A DNA stretch of 64,000 nucleotides from Hyphomonadaceae bacterium UBA7672 (GTDB lineage: Bacteria; Pseudomonadota; Alphaproteobacteria; Caulobacterales; Hyphomonadaceae), in the NCBI GenBank assembly GCA_002483135.1, contig DLHI01000007.1, forward strand, positions 434,001-498,000, written 5' to 3'. Below are positions 57,356 to 64,000 of this stretch, one piece after another. A program made the position numbers and the translations under genes. A model generated the notes under the pieces. It searched no databases, had not been told where the DNA came from, and saw nothing but the letters and a program-made list of their open reading frames with translations. Position 1 is the first letter of the stretch; every line of letters begins with the position of its first letter.

Positions 57356-57717
57356 CAGGCCTCGACCGGCTTTGCGGCGGCGGCGAACTCGTCATAGGCG
57401 CGCAGGGCGTCGGCGGCGATCGTGATGCCGGGGCCGCCGCCCATCTGGATGGCGACGCCAAGCGCTTCAGCGACTTCCTGGCGGGTCGCTCCGGTGCGCA
57501 CGGAGTTGCGGGCGTGATAGGCGATGCAGCCCTTGCAGTTGGTGGCCACTGAAAGGGCGAGGGCGATCAGTTCCTTGGTCTTCCCGTCCAGCGCGCCCGG
57601 CGCCTGAGCGGCTTTCGAGAGACCGCCAAAAGCCTTGGTCACGTCCGGGATCAGCTGTCGCAATTGGGCGGCGTAGGCATCGACTTCGGCGATGCGATCA
57701 GTGAATTCACCCGGCAT
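57355..57717 (-). CDS. Carboxymuconolactone decarboxylase/AhpD-family protein
   Basis: 120 residues from ATG 57717 with GGAG upstream. All-helical AhpD-like fold: PDVTKAFGGLSKAAQAPGALD, TKELIALALSVATNCKGCIAYHARNSVRTGA, where the CKGC motif and nearby His form the peroxidase or thiol-disulfide site. More likely an AhpD-type redox protein than a lactone decarboxylase. It overlaps the acetyltransferase gene by four bases and follows hisE after 66 bases. Confidence 0.9.
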   Translation of the reverse strand: MPGEFTDRIAEVDAYAAQLRQLIPDVTKAFGGLSKAAQAPGALDGKTKELIALALSVATNCKGCIAYHARNSVRTGATRQEVAEALGVAIQMGGGPGITIAADALRAYDEFAAAAKPVEA

Positions 57718-57783
57718 GGTCCAACTCCACTTGATGTCTGCAGTATGGTCGGGTGCATGTGGGGCATGCAACCTTGATGCGGA

Positions 57784-58134
57784 TCAACCGCCGCGTGAGG
57801 CTTTTTCCGCGATGCCGGATTTGCCCTGGCGGGCCTCGAGCACTTTCGCCACCTGATCCAGCGAGACGCCGCGCGAGCGGAGGGCGACGAGCAGGTGATA
57901 AAGCACGTCGGCGGCTTCTTTTGCGACATCATCGTCTGACTGCGAGGCGACGGCGAGGGCAGCCTCGACGCCTTCCTCGCCCAGCTTCTTCGCGGCGAGG
58001 GCGGGGCCGCCGGCGAGCAGCTTCGCGGTCCACGACGTGGCGGGATCATCGCCGACGCGGGCGTCGACGGTCTTGGCGAGGTCTGCGAGGATTTCGCCGA
58101 GGAAGGCGGCGGGGCCGAGCGGGTCGTGTGTCAT
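57784..58134 (-). CDS. hisE: Phosphoribosyl-ATP pyrophosphatase
   Basis: 116 residues, ATG 58134 overlapping the hisF stop as ATGA. Second step of histidine synthesis. MazG-like helical fold with SWTAKLLAGGPALAAKKLGEEGVEAALA and DDDVAKEAADVLYHLLVAL; the acidic residues of EEGVE and EAADVLYH bind Mg. A separate HisE, not fused to HisI, as usual in alphaproteobacteria. HisI is not in the window. Confidence 0.95.
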   Translation of the reverse strand: MTHDPLGPAAFLGEILADLAKTVDARVGDDPATSWTAKLLAGGPALAAKKLGEEGVEAALAVASQSDDDVAKEAADVLYHLLVALRSRGVSLDQVAKVLEARQGKSGIAEKASRGG

Positions 58135-58901
58135 CAGGCGTCTTCCGTAATGCGGACGGGCGCACCAGCAGCGGCGATGGCGCGCTTGGCGTCGGCGACC
58201 GTGGCTTCGCCGAAGTGGAAGATGGAGGCGGCAAGGACGGCATCTGCGCCGCCCTTGGTCACGGCGTCGGCCATGTGCTGGACATTGCCGGCCCCGCCCG
58301 AGGCGATGAGCGGCACGCGCACCACGTCGCGGACGGCGCGGAGGAGATCGAGATCATAGCCGGTCTTGGCGCCGTCGCGGTCCATCGAGGTGAGCAGGAT
58401 TTCGCCGGCGCCGAGTTCGGCTGCGCGGCGGGCGAACGCGATCGCATCCTGCTTCGTGTCGTTGCGGCCGCCGTGTGTGTGCACCGACCAGCCGCCTTCG
58501 ACGCGCTTCACGTCCATCGCCATGACGACGGCTTGCGATCCGACCTTGCGGGCGCAGGCGGTGAGGATGGCGGGATCGAGGACGGCGGCGGTGTTGATAG
58601 CGACTTTGTCCGCGCCGGCGCGCAGCATGGCGACCATGTCTTCGGGCGTGCGCACGCCGCCGCCGACGGTGAGCGGCATGAAGCAGGCATCCGCCGTGCG
58701 CTCCACCACGTCGATCATGGTGGCGCGCTTTTCGTGGCTGGCCGTGATGTCGAGGAAGCAGAGTTCATCCGCGCCCTGCGCGTCATAGGCGCGGGCGAGG
58801 GCGACGGGATCGCCCGCATCGCGCAGGTCGACGAAGTTGACGCCCTTCACGGTGCGCCCGTCTTTCACGTCGAGACAGGGGATGATGCGGACTTTGAGCA
58901 T
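58134..58901 (-). CDS. hisF: Imidazole glycerol phosphate synthase cyclase subunit
   Basis: 255 residues, ATG 58901. TIM barrel that, with HisH, forms imidazole glycerol phosphate and AICAR. First catalytic Asp in RIIPCLDVKDGRTVKG, then LCFLDITASHEKRATM, GGGVRTPEDMVAMLRAGADKV, second catalytic Asp in TSMDRDGAKTGYDL and the phosphate loop IASGGAGNVQHM. Followed by hisE in overlap; hisA, its usual neighbour, is 1.6 kb upstream because of insertions. Confidence 0.97.
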   Translation of the reverse strand: MLKVRIIPCLDVKDGRTVKGVNFVDLRDAGDPVALARAYDAQGADELCFLDITASHEKRATMIDVVERTADACFMPLTVGGGVRTPEDMVAMLRAGADKVAINTAAVLDPAILTACARKVGSQAVVMAMDVKRVEGGWSVHTHGGRNDTKQDAIAFARRAAELGAGEILLTSMDRDGAKTGYDLDLLRAVRDVVRVPLIASGGAGNVQHMADAVTKGGADAVLAASIFHFGEATVADAKRAIAAAGAPVRITEDA

Positions 58902-58974
58902 GGGGGAGTGATTGCGCGGGGAGGGGCGGATGGCAAGGGTAGGGAGAATGTCGGGCGCCCTGCGTGTGGAGGCA

Positions 58975-59095
58975 GACCCCCACCTGTCCTCCCCCTTTCA
59001 GGGGGAGGAACCGTAATGCGCCATCGACCTTCCATGCGAGGGTTGTTCTCGCAACGAGGTCCCCCCCCTGAAAGGGGGAGGACAGGTGGGGGTCT
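58975..59095. repeat. Family A palindromic repeat, copy 9
   Basis: Arms GACCCCCACCTGTCC with TCCCCCTTTCAGGGGGA hairpins on both sides; the centre is diverged (GTAATGCGCCATCGACCTTCC). It stands upstream of hisF within the histidine gene run. Confidence 0.88.
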
Positions 59096-59125
59096 CTCTC
59101 GGCGCACATAGGTGTGGCCCACGCA

Positions 59126-59290
59126 TCACCCATCATCCGCGCCGATGTCGCGGCGGAGGTGTTGGGAGAGGCGCGTGTGTAGCGAGCGCGCGGCGAGGCG
59201 CCGGGCGCGTTGGGAGTCGTCGGTGGGAGGAGCCGGCTTACGCCAGCGCAACCGGTTGGCGCAGCGCGCCAGCCATTGAATGATGTTCAT
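59126..59290 (-). CDS. Small DUF1127-like protein, 54 aa
   Basis: ATG 59290 has CAGGATC upstream. The product starts MNIIQWLARCANRLRWRK and ends LSQHLRRDIGADDG; the last part is the Leu-x-x-x-Leu-x-Arg-Asp-Ile-Gly signature of DUF1127 (YjiS-like) small proteins, several of which bind RNA or phosphate-response targets in alphaproteobacteria. Highly basic with 10 or more Arg. Too short for most gene finders. Another frame overlaps it but lacks family character. Confidence 0.6.
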   Translation of the reverse strand: MNIIQWLARCANRLRWRKPAPPTDDSQRARRLAARSLHTRLSQHLRRDIGADDG

Positions 59291-59406
59291 ATGATCCTGA
59301 AGCTGTGAGGTTGAGGCGATGCGCGTAATGCATGATCGTCTCCTCTGCAGGCTTCAGGTCGCGCGCTGGATTGCGCGGGACGGAATGGCGGGCTTGTACC
59401 CGTGTT

Positions 59407-60369
59407 TCAGGTCGGCGGCAATGCGCCGGACGGAAGGGCGAAGGTTGCAAACAGCGGAAGATGATCTGACCCGATGTGGGGACCGACGCGGTAGTCGGTG
59501 AGGATCAGGCCGCCGCCGAATCTGATGTGGTCGATGGGCAGGCCGAGCGGGCCGAGGATTGCGGGGAATGTGCCCTCGAAGCGTGGGTCGCCTGCGCGTG
59601 TGCCGGGCACGGATGCGTAGACGCGACCCCAGGGCGTGGTGTTGAAATCGCCGGCGATGATGAAGGGGCGGGTGGTGTCGATGCTAGCGCCCGCGGCGGC
59701 GAGTTGCTGATCCCGGTCGCGCATCAAGCCGGTATCGCCGGGCGAAGGGGGATGCGTGGTGACGATCTGCACGCCGGAGAGATCGCCGCTGATGATTACG
59801 CCGTGGCTGCCGTCGAACATCAGGGTTGAGCCGATGCGCATGTCGCGTGCGGCGAGTGCCGAGCGGCGGATCAGGGGCCAGCCGTTGGCGCGCTCGCTGG
59901 GAAGGATGTGCGTGGGCAGGGCGGGGAAGAGGCGGGCCATGTCCTCCGGCTTGAGGTCGTCGGGCGCTTCGTAGGCGGCGACTATGTCTGCGCTGTAGTC
60001 GCGAGCGAGACTGGCGAGCTCTTCCAGAGCGGGCATCGAGCCGTGGACGTTGGCGCTGACGATGCGGATGAGGCGAGCGTTGTCGGGCGCGGGTTGCGGG
60101 TTGGAGAAGCCGCCCATGCCGATGAGCAAGGCGAGGTTGATGGCGCCGGCGGCGAGGGCCGTGACGCCGGCTGCGTGGGCGCGGCGCCAGATCGCGATGG
60201 CGCCAATGATGATGCCGACTAGGGCGAGGTGGCGCGGCCAGTGGGACAAGAGGTCGAACACCCAGCCGGGACGACCGCCGAGATCCAGGCGGTCGGCGGA
60301 GGCGAGCGCTGTCATCGCGGCGGTAAGGCCGGCGAGCGTCCAGAGGATGAGGCGGATGGGGTCGCGCAC
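59407..60369 (-). CDS. Membrane-anchored endonuclease/exonuclease/phosphatase-family protein
   Basis: 320 residues, GTG start at 60369. Three membrane helices in the first 90 residues (IRLILWTLAGLTAAMTALAS, LALVGIIIGAIAIW, VTALAAGAINLALLIGMG), then the EEP domain facing the periplasm: IRIVSANVHGSMPALEEL (Asn), DIVAAYEAPDDL (Glu), PFIIAGDFNTTPWG (Asp and Asn) and IGSDHLPLFATF (Asp-His). A hydrolase of phosphoesters, perhaps lipids or nucleic acids. It separates hisA from hisF, which are adjacent elsewhere. Confidence 0.9.
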   Translation of the reverse strand: MRDPIRLILWTLAGLTAAMTALASADRLDLGGRPGWVFDLLSHWPRHLALVGIIIGAIAIWRRAHAAGVTALAAGAINLALLIGMGGFSNPQPAPDNARLIRIVSANVHGSMPALEELASLARDYSADIVAAYEAPDDLKPEDMARLFPALPTHILPSERANGWPLIRRSALAARDMRIGSTLMFDGSHGVIISGDLSGVQIVTTHPPSPGDTGLMRDRDQQLAAAGASIDTTRPFIIAGDFNTTPWGRVYASVPGTRAGDPRFEGTFPAILGPLGLPIDHIRFGGGLILTDYRVGPHIGSDHLPLFATFALPSGALPPT

Positions 60370-60400
60370 AGGGTAGCTATATCAGGCAGGAGCGCTTTAT

Positions 60401-60474
60401 CGAGGGACCCCCTCCGTCTCGCTCGCAAGGGCGAGCGATCCACCTCCCCCGATCGCGTGGCGATCGAGGGAGGA
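60401..60474. repeat. Family B repeat, half copy 4
   Basis: One half-unit: GACCCCCTCCGTC, hairpin CGCTCGCAAGGGCGAGCG, CCACCTCCCCC, hairpin GATCGCGTGGCGATC, GGGAGGAAAG. It stands just after the hisA stop; no DUF559 gene is attached to this copy. Confidence 0.85.
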
Positions 60475-60480
60475 AAGAAG

Positions 60481-61203
<723 letters not shown>

Positions 61204-61323
61204 TGGTGGCCGCCGTCTGGTGGGCGTTTGCGAGATGGCATTCTTGGACGCTCGGAGGGGGTGTCTGTCAATGCATATGGGTGAGAGGAGGTCCCCAGAG
61301 CGGCTATCTCTGCGAACACCTCG

Positions 61324-61422
61324 ACTGTCATTTCCGCCGCAGCGCGAAGCTAGCAGCGGCGAGGGCGGTGTGTGCGGCCCCTGGGTTCCGGCTCACGCCT
61401 GCGGCGCGTCCGGAATGACAGT
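61324..61422. repeat. Intergenic repeat, family D copy 4
   Basis: GACTGTCATTTCCGCCGCAG on the left, GCGGCCCCTGGGTTCCGG, hairpin CACGCCTGCGGCGCGTCCGG and AATGACAGT on the right. It fills most of the 239-base gap between hisH and hisA. Confidence 0.75.
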
Positions 61423-61442
61423 GGTGGTTGGGGGGCGACCCG

Positions 61443-62087
61443 TTACGGCTTCCAGCGCAGGAAATTCGCGAGCAGCAACTGTCCAGCTTTCTGGCTCTTT
61501 TCCGGGTGGAATTGCGCGCCGAAGAGGTTGTCACGGGCGACGGCGGCGACGAACTTGCCGCCATAGTCGCAGCGGGCGGCAACGTGGTCGCGCTTCTCGG
61601 CCTTCAATGCATAGGAATGTACGAAATAGACGTGCGGCTCGGGGCCGAGGCCGTTGAAGAGCGGGTGGTCGCGCATGTCGGTGAGGGTGTTCCAGCCCAT
61701 GTGCGGCACAGGGAGATTCGGGTCGGATGGCGTGATGCGCTCGACCGCGCCGGGGATCCAGCCGAGGCCACGCGTTTCGACATCCTCGCGGCCGACATCC
61801 GCCATCAGCTGCATGCCGACGCAGATGCCGAGGAAGGGTCGGCGCGAGCGGAAGACCGCTTCGTTTAGCGCTTCGGTGACGCCGGTGCGCGCGATGAGGC
61901 CCGCGGCGCAATCGGCATAGTGGCCGACGCCGGGCAGGACGATGCGGTCGGCCTGGCGGATGCGGTCGGGGTCGTCGGTCAGCAGGACGTCGAGGCGGAT
62001 CTCGTGCGCATTCGCCGCCGCCTCAAGCGCGCGCTGCACGGAACGGACATTGCCCGATCCATAGTCGATGATGGCGAGGCGGGTCAT
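61443..62087 (-). CDS. hisH: Imidazole glycerol phosphate synthase glutaminase subunit
   Basis: 214 residues, ATG 62087. Class I glutamine amidotransferase feeding ammonia to HisF: nucleophile Cys89 in FLGICVGMQLM, oxyanion region VLPGVGHYADC, and His and Glu of the triad in GAQFHPEKSQKAG. Start LAIIDYGSGNVRSVQRAL is typical. Second gene of the histidine run after hisB. Confidence 0.97.
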   Translation of the reverse strand: MTRLAIIDYGSGNVRSVQRALEAAANAHEIRLDVLLTDDPDRIRQADRIVLPGVGHYADCAAGLIARTGVTEALNEAVFRSRRPFLGICVGMQLMADVGREDVETRGLGWIPGAVERITPSDPNLPVPHMGWNTLTDMRDHPLFNGLGPEPHVYFVHSYALKAEKRDHVAARCDYGGKFVAAVARDNLFGAQFHPEKSQKAGQLLLANFLRWKP

Positions 62088-62176
62088 TGGCGAGGGGTTT
62101 AGTCGCTTAGGGCGCTCGTGTCACGGCTGGACGTCTTCCCGCGTGTGTGGGGGGGACGAGCGGGCTAGGGGTGGCT

Positions 62177-62776
62177 CTACAAACTGCCCTTGGTGCTGGC
62201 GACCTGGCCTTTGAGGCGGTCGTCGCGGACGGCGGCCATGCGCAGGGCGCGGGCCAGCGACTTGAAGCTGGCTTCGGCGATGTGGTGCGAGTTCTCGCCG
62301 TAGAGCAGTTCGAGGTGGAGGCACACGCCAGCGTTCATGGCGAAGGCCTGGAAGAATTCCTTGAACAGCTCGGTGTCGACCGCGCCGACCTTGTCGCGCG
62401 TGAAGGCGACCTTCCAGATCAGGTAGGGCCTGTTGCACAGGTCGACCGAGGCGCGGGCCAGCGTTTCGTCCATCGGCACATAGGCGTGGCCGAAGCGGAT
62501 GACGTTCGAATAACCGCCCACCGCCTCGCGGAAAGCCTGGCCCAGCACGATGCCGACATCTTCCATGGTGTGGTGCTGGTCGATGTGAAGGTCGCCTTTA
62601 GCTTCGACGTTAATGTCCATGGCGGAGTGTTTGGCGAAGCTCTCCAGCATGTGGTCGAAAAAGCCGATGCCGGTGGAAATCGTTGATTTTCCAGAGCCAT
62701 CGACGTCGACGGAGACCTTGATCGAGGTCTCTTTCGTCTCGCGGACGATCTCTGCCTTGCGCGCCTTTTCCGCCAT
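62177..62776 (-). CDS. hisB: Imidazoleglycerol-phosphate dehydratase
   Basis: 199 residues, ATG 62776, single-domain form without the phosphatase half found in enterobacteria. Manganese ligands: FFDHMLESFAKHS, GDLHIDQHHTMEDVGI and the second repeat NSHHIAEASFKSLARAL. Sixth step of histidine synthesis. First gene of the hisB-H-A-F-E direction; the short upstream region holds TTAACCAT at 62792-62799, a CtrA-like half site, shared with the divergent GGDEF gene. Confidence 0.97.
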   Translation of the reverse strand: MAEKARKAEIVRETKETSIKVSVDVDGSGKSTISTGIGFFDHMLESFAKHSAMDINVEAKGDLHIDQHHTMEDVGIVLGQAFREAVGGYSNVIRFGHAYVPMDETLARASVDLCNRPYLIWKVAFTRDKVGAVDTELFKEFFQAFAMNAGVCLHLELLYGENSHHIAEASFKSLARALRMAAVRDDRLKGQVASTKGSL

Positions 62777-62904
62777 CTGCGGGCCCTTGCATTAACCATG
62801 CGTTCGCTAACGAAACCTAGCTTAACCCGCGAACGGTCGAGGAATCCTGAATGTGGTGACGCATTTAGGGGTTGGCCGCATGGAACGCCACCGGATTCGC
62901 GCTG

Positions 62905-64000
62905 ATGACTGCACGCACAGCCAAGGACAGCGCAAAGGGGGCCAAGCCCCCCAAGGGACAGAAGCGTCGCGCCAAGCGCATGGGCCTGGCGGGCAGGGTG
63001 GCGATGATCGCGGTGGCGGCCGCGTTCTTTGCGGCGCTGGCCCAATGGGTCGTCACCCCGGTCATGGCGCAGGGCGAAATCAGGTTCCAGCGCCAGACGG
63101 CGGTGTTCGCCGGGGCCAACCTGCTGGCGGACGTCGCCCGGCTCCATGTCGAGGCGGGGCATTGGTCGGAGATCAAGAAGCTGGTGGATGCGCTGTCGGT
63201 CGGCATGCCTGACGGACAGTCGGCCGTGTTCGACAAGGACTGGAAGCTGGTGGCGAAGGATGGCGCGGTCGAGCGCCTGCCGCCGCAGAGGCAGCTGGCG
63301 GCGCTGGCGGCGGATCATTCAGCCGTCATGGTCGAGGGCGAGCGTTATTATGCCGCGCGGCCGATCGAGTCGAACGGCGTGCTGTATGGCTATGCGGTGT
63401 ATTCCTTCCAGCCGCGCGCGTTTGTGAGCATCTGGCTGTGGGTGGTGGCGCTGAACGCCATCGTGCTGTCACTCGTGCTGCTGGCGATTGCTCCCCTGAT
63501 CTACCGCCTGGCGCGTCATGCCCTCAAGCCGGTCACCATTCTCGAAAAACAGATCCGCAGCCGCGATCCGAAGGACAAGTCGAAGCTGGCGGATTCATCC
63601 GACGACAAGCTGCTGAAGCCGCTGCTGACGGCGATCGACGGCGTGCATGAGCGCTCCGAGGCGGCGATGCGGCGCGCGCTGACGATGGCCTACACCGATC
63701 CAGTGACGCGCCTGCCGAACCGGCTGCGTTTCATGTCGAAGCTGGACGCGACGGTGGGGGCGGGCGGCGGCGCCTTCCTCGTCATCTGCGATCTCGACAG
63801 GTTCAGGCAGGTGAATGTGACGTACGGTCCGCGCGTGGCGGACCTTGCGCTGGGGGCCACCGCCGAACGTCTGCGGGCCGCGGCTTCGCAGACACTGGAG
63901 CTTCCCTTCTTCATCGGACGCATGGGCGCTGACCAGTTCGGCGTCATCCTGCCAGGCGCCGGGCGCGAGATGGCAGCGAAGCTGATCGCGGCAATGGAAT
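62905..64000 (+). CDS. Membrane-bound GGDEF-domain protein with degenerate motif (partial, 3' end outside window)
   Basis: 365 residues visible from ATG 62905. Lys/Arg-rich cytoplasmic N-terminus, helix at about 30-50, periplasmic part of some 120 residues (QSAVFDKDWKLVAKDGAVE), second helix at about 174-198, a linker, then a GGDEF domain starting YTDPVTRLPNRLRF with VICDLDRFRQVN. The signature is GADQF at 341-345 in place of GGDEF or GGEEF, so it probably makes no cyclic-di-GMP; such forms are common in proteins with an EAL phosphodiesterase domain behind, which may follow beyond the window. Confidence 0.85.
   Translation, partial: MTARTAKDSAKGAKPPKGQKRRAKRMGLAGRVAMIAVAAAFFAALAQWVVTPVMAQGEIRFQRQTAVFAGANLLADVARLHVEAGHWSEIKKLVDALSVGMPDGQSAVFDKDWKLVAKDGAVERLPPQRQLAALAADHSAVMVEGERYYAARPIESNGVLYGYAVYSFQPRAFVSIWLWVVALNAIVLSLVLLAIAPLIYRLARHALKPVTILEKQIRSRDPKDKSKLADSSDDKLLKPLLTAIDGVHERSEAAMRRALTMAYTDPVTRLPNRLRFMSKLDATVGAGGGAFLVICDLDRFRQVNVTYGPRVADLALGATAERLRAAASQTLELPFFIGRMGADQFGVILPGAGREMAAKLIAAME

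Noticed and set aside
6526..59095. CRISPR array
   Set aside because: Repeats are many but palindromic, far apart and each in its own gap; there are no regularly spaced direct repeats or spacers and no cas genes.

Overview
The window is a G+C-rich chromosomal segment of an alphaproteobacterium, most likely a member of the Caulobacterales (Hyphomonadaceae or Caulobacteraceae). The reasons are the conserved alphaproteobacterial origin-region gene set (hemE-ppsR-maf-aroE-coaE-dnaQ-secB on one side; rho-hemJ-hemH-hemE, mnmE-mnmG-rsmG-parA-parB and holA-lptE-leuS on the other), a hemE/ppsR intergenic region carrying a TTAA-N7-TTAA CtrA-type site and 13 GANTC sites, and lineage-typical proteins (DUF3576 lipoprotein, [2Fe-2S]-type ferrochelatase, Tim44-like protein). 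No rRNA, tRNA or CRISPR array was seen.

Layout. 1-8.4 kb: partial DUF1217 flagellar-associated gene, AmpG-like permease coupled to a soluble hybrid kinase, ubiquinone-type hydroxylase, ammonium transporter. 9-15 kb: ftsK, small membrane and hypothetical genes, TIGR02466 oxygenase-like protein, dienelactone hydrolase. 15-21.4 kb: mnmE, mnmG, rsmG, parA, parB with five parS sites, four of them inside coding sequence. 21.5-27 kb: a HigBA-type toxin-antitoxin pair, holA-lptE-leuS and DUF3576. 27-42 kb: outer-membrane and periplasmic proteins, ThiE-like and YggS proteins, a Baeyer-Villiger monooxygenase, an L,D-transpeptidase-like protein, an orphan response regulator, an adenosine-kinase-like sugar kinase, exonuclease III, LolA, and three tandem related small membrane proteins. 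42-50.1 kb: a FitA/VapC-type pair, a cold-shock protein, a pentapeptide-repeat membrane protein, rho, hemJ, hemH, hemE. 50.1-50.5 kb: the origin-like intergenic region. 50.5-56.8 kb: ppsR-maf-aroE-coaE (each overlapping the next by 3-4 bases), dnaQ, secB, Tim44-like and Smr proteins. 56.9-62.8 kb: histidine genes hisB-H-A-F-E with unrelated insertions. 62.9 kb to the end: a partial GGDEF-domain membrane protein.

The most unusual property is the intergenic DNA. At least eight families of structured palindromic repeats fill it (called A to H here; A has nine copies in 64 kb). Two small DUF559 nuclease-fold genes each sit between a full inverted-repeat copy at the 3' side and a half copy at the 5' side, one with family B (between mnmG and rsmG), the other with family A (between dnaQ and secB). 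The same geometry with two different repeat families suggests repeat-plus-nuclease cassettes, formally like REP elements with their RAYT genes but with a different enzyme.

A second puzzle is strand composition. The plus strand is C-rich from 1 to about 15 kb and G-rich from about 16.5 kb onward whatever the gene direction, so the origin-type skew switch lies at the parS cluster, about 34 kb from the hemE/ppsR region that looks like the classical alphaproteobacterial origin.
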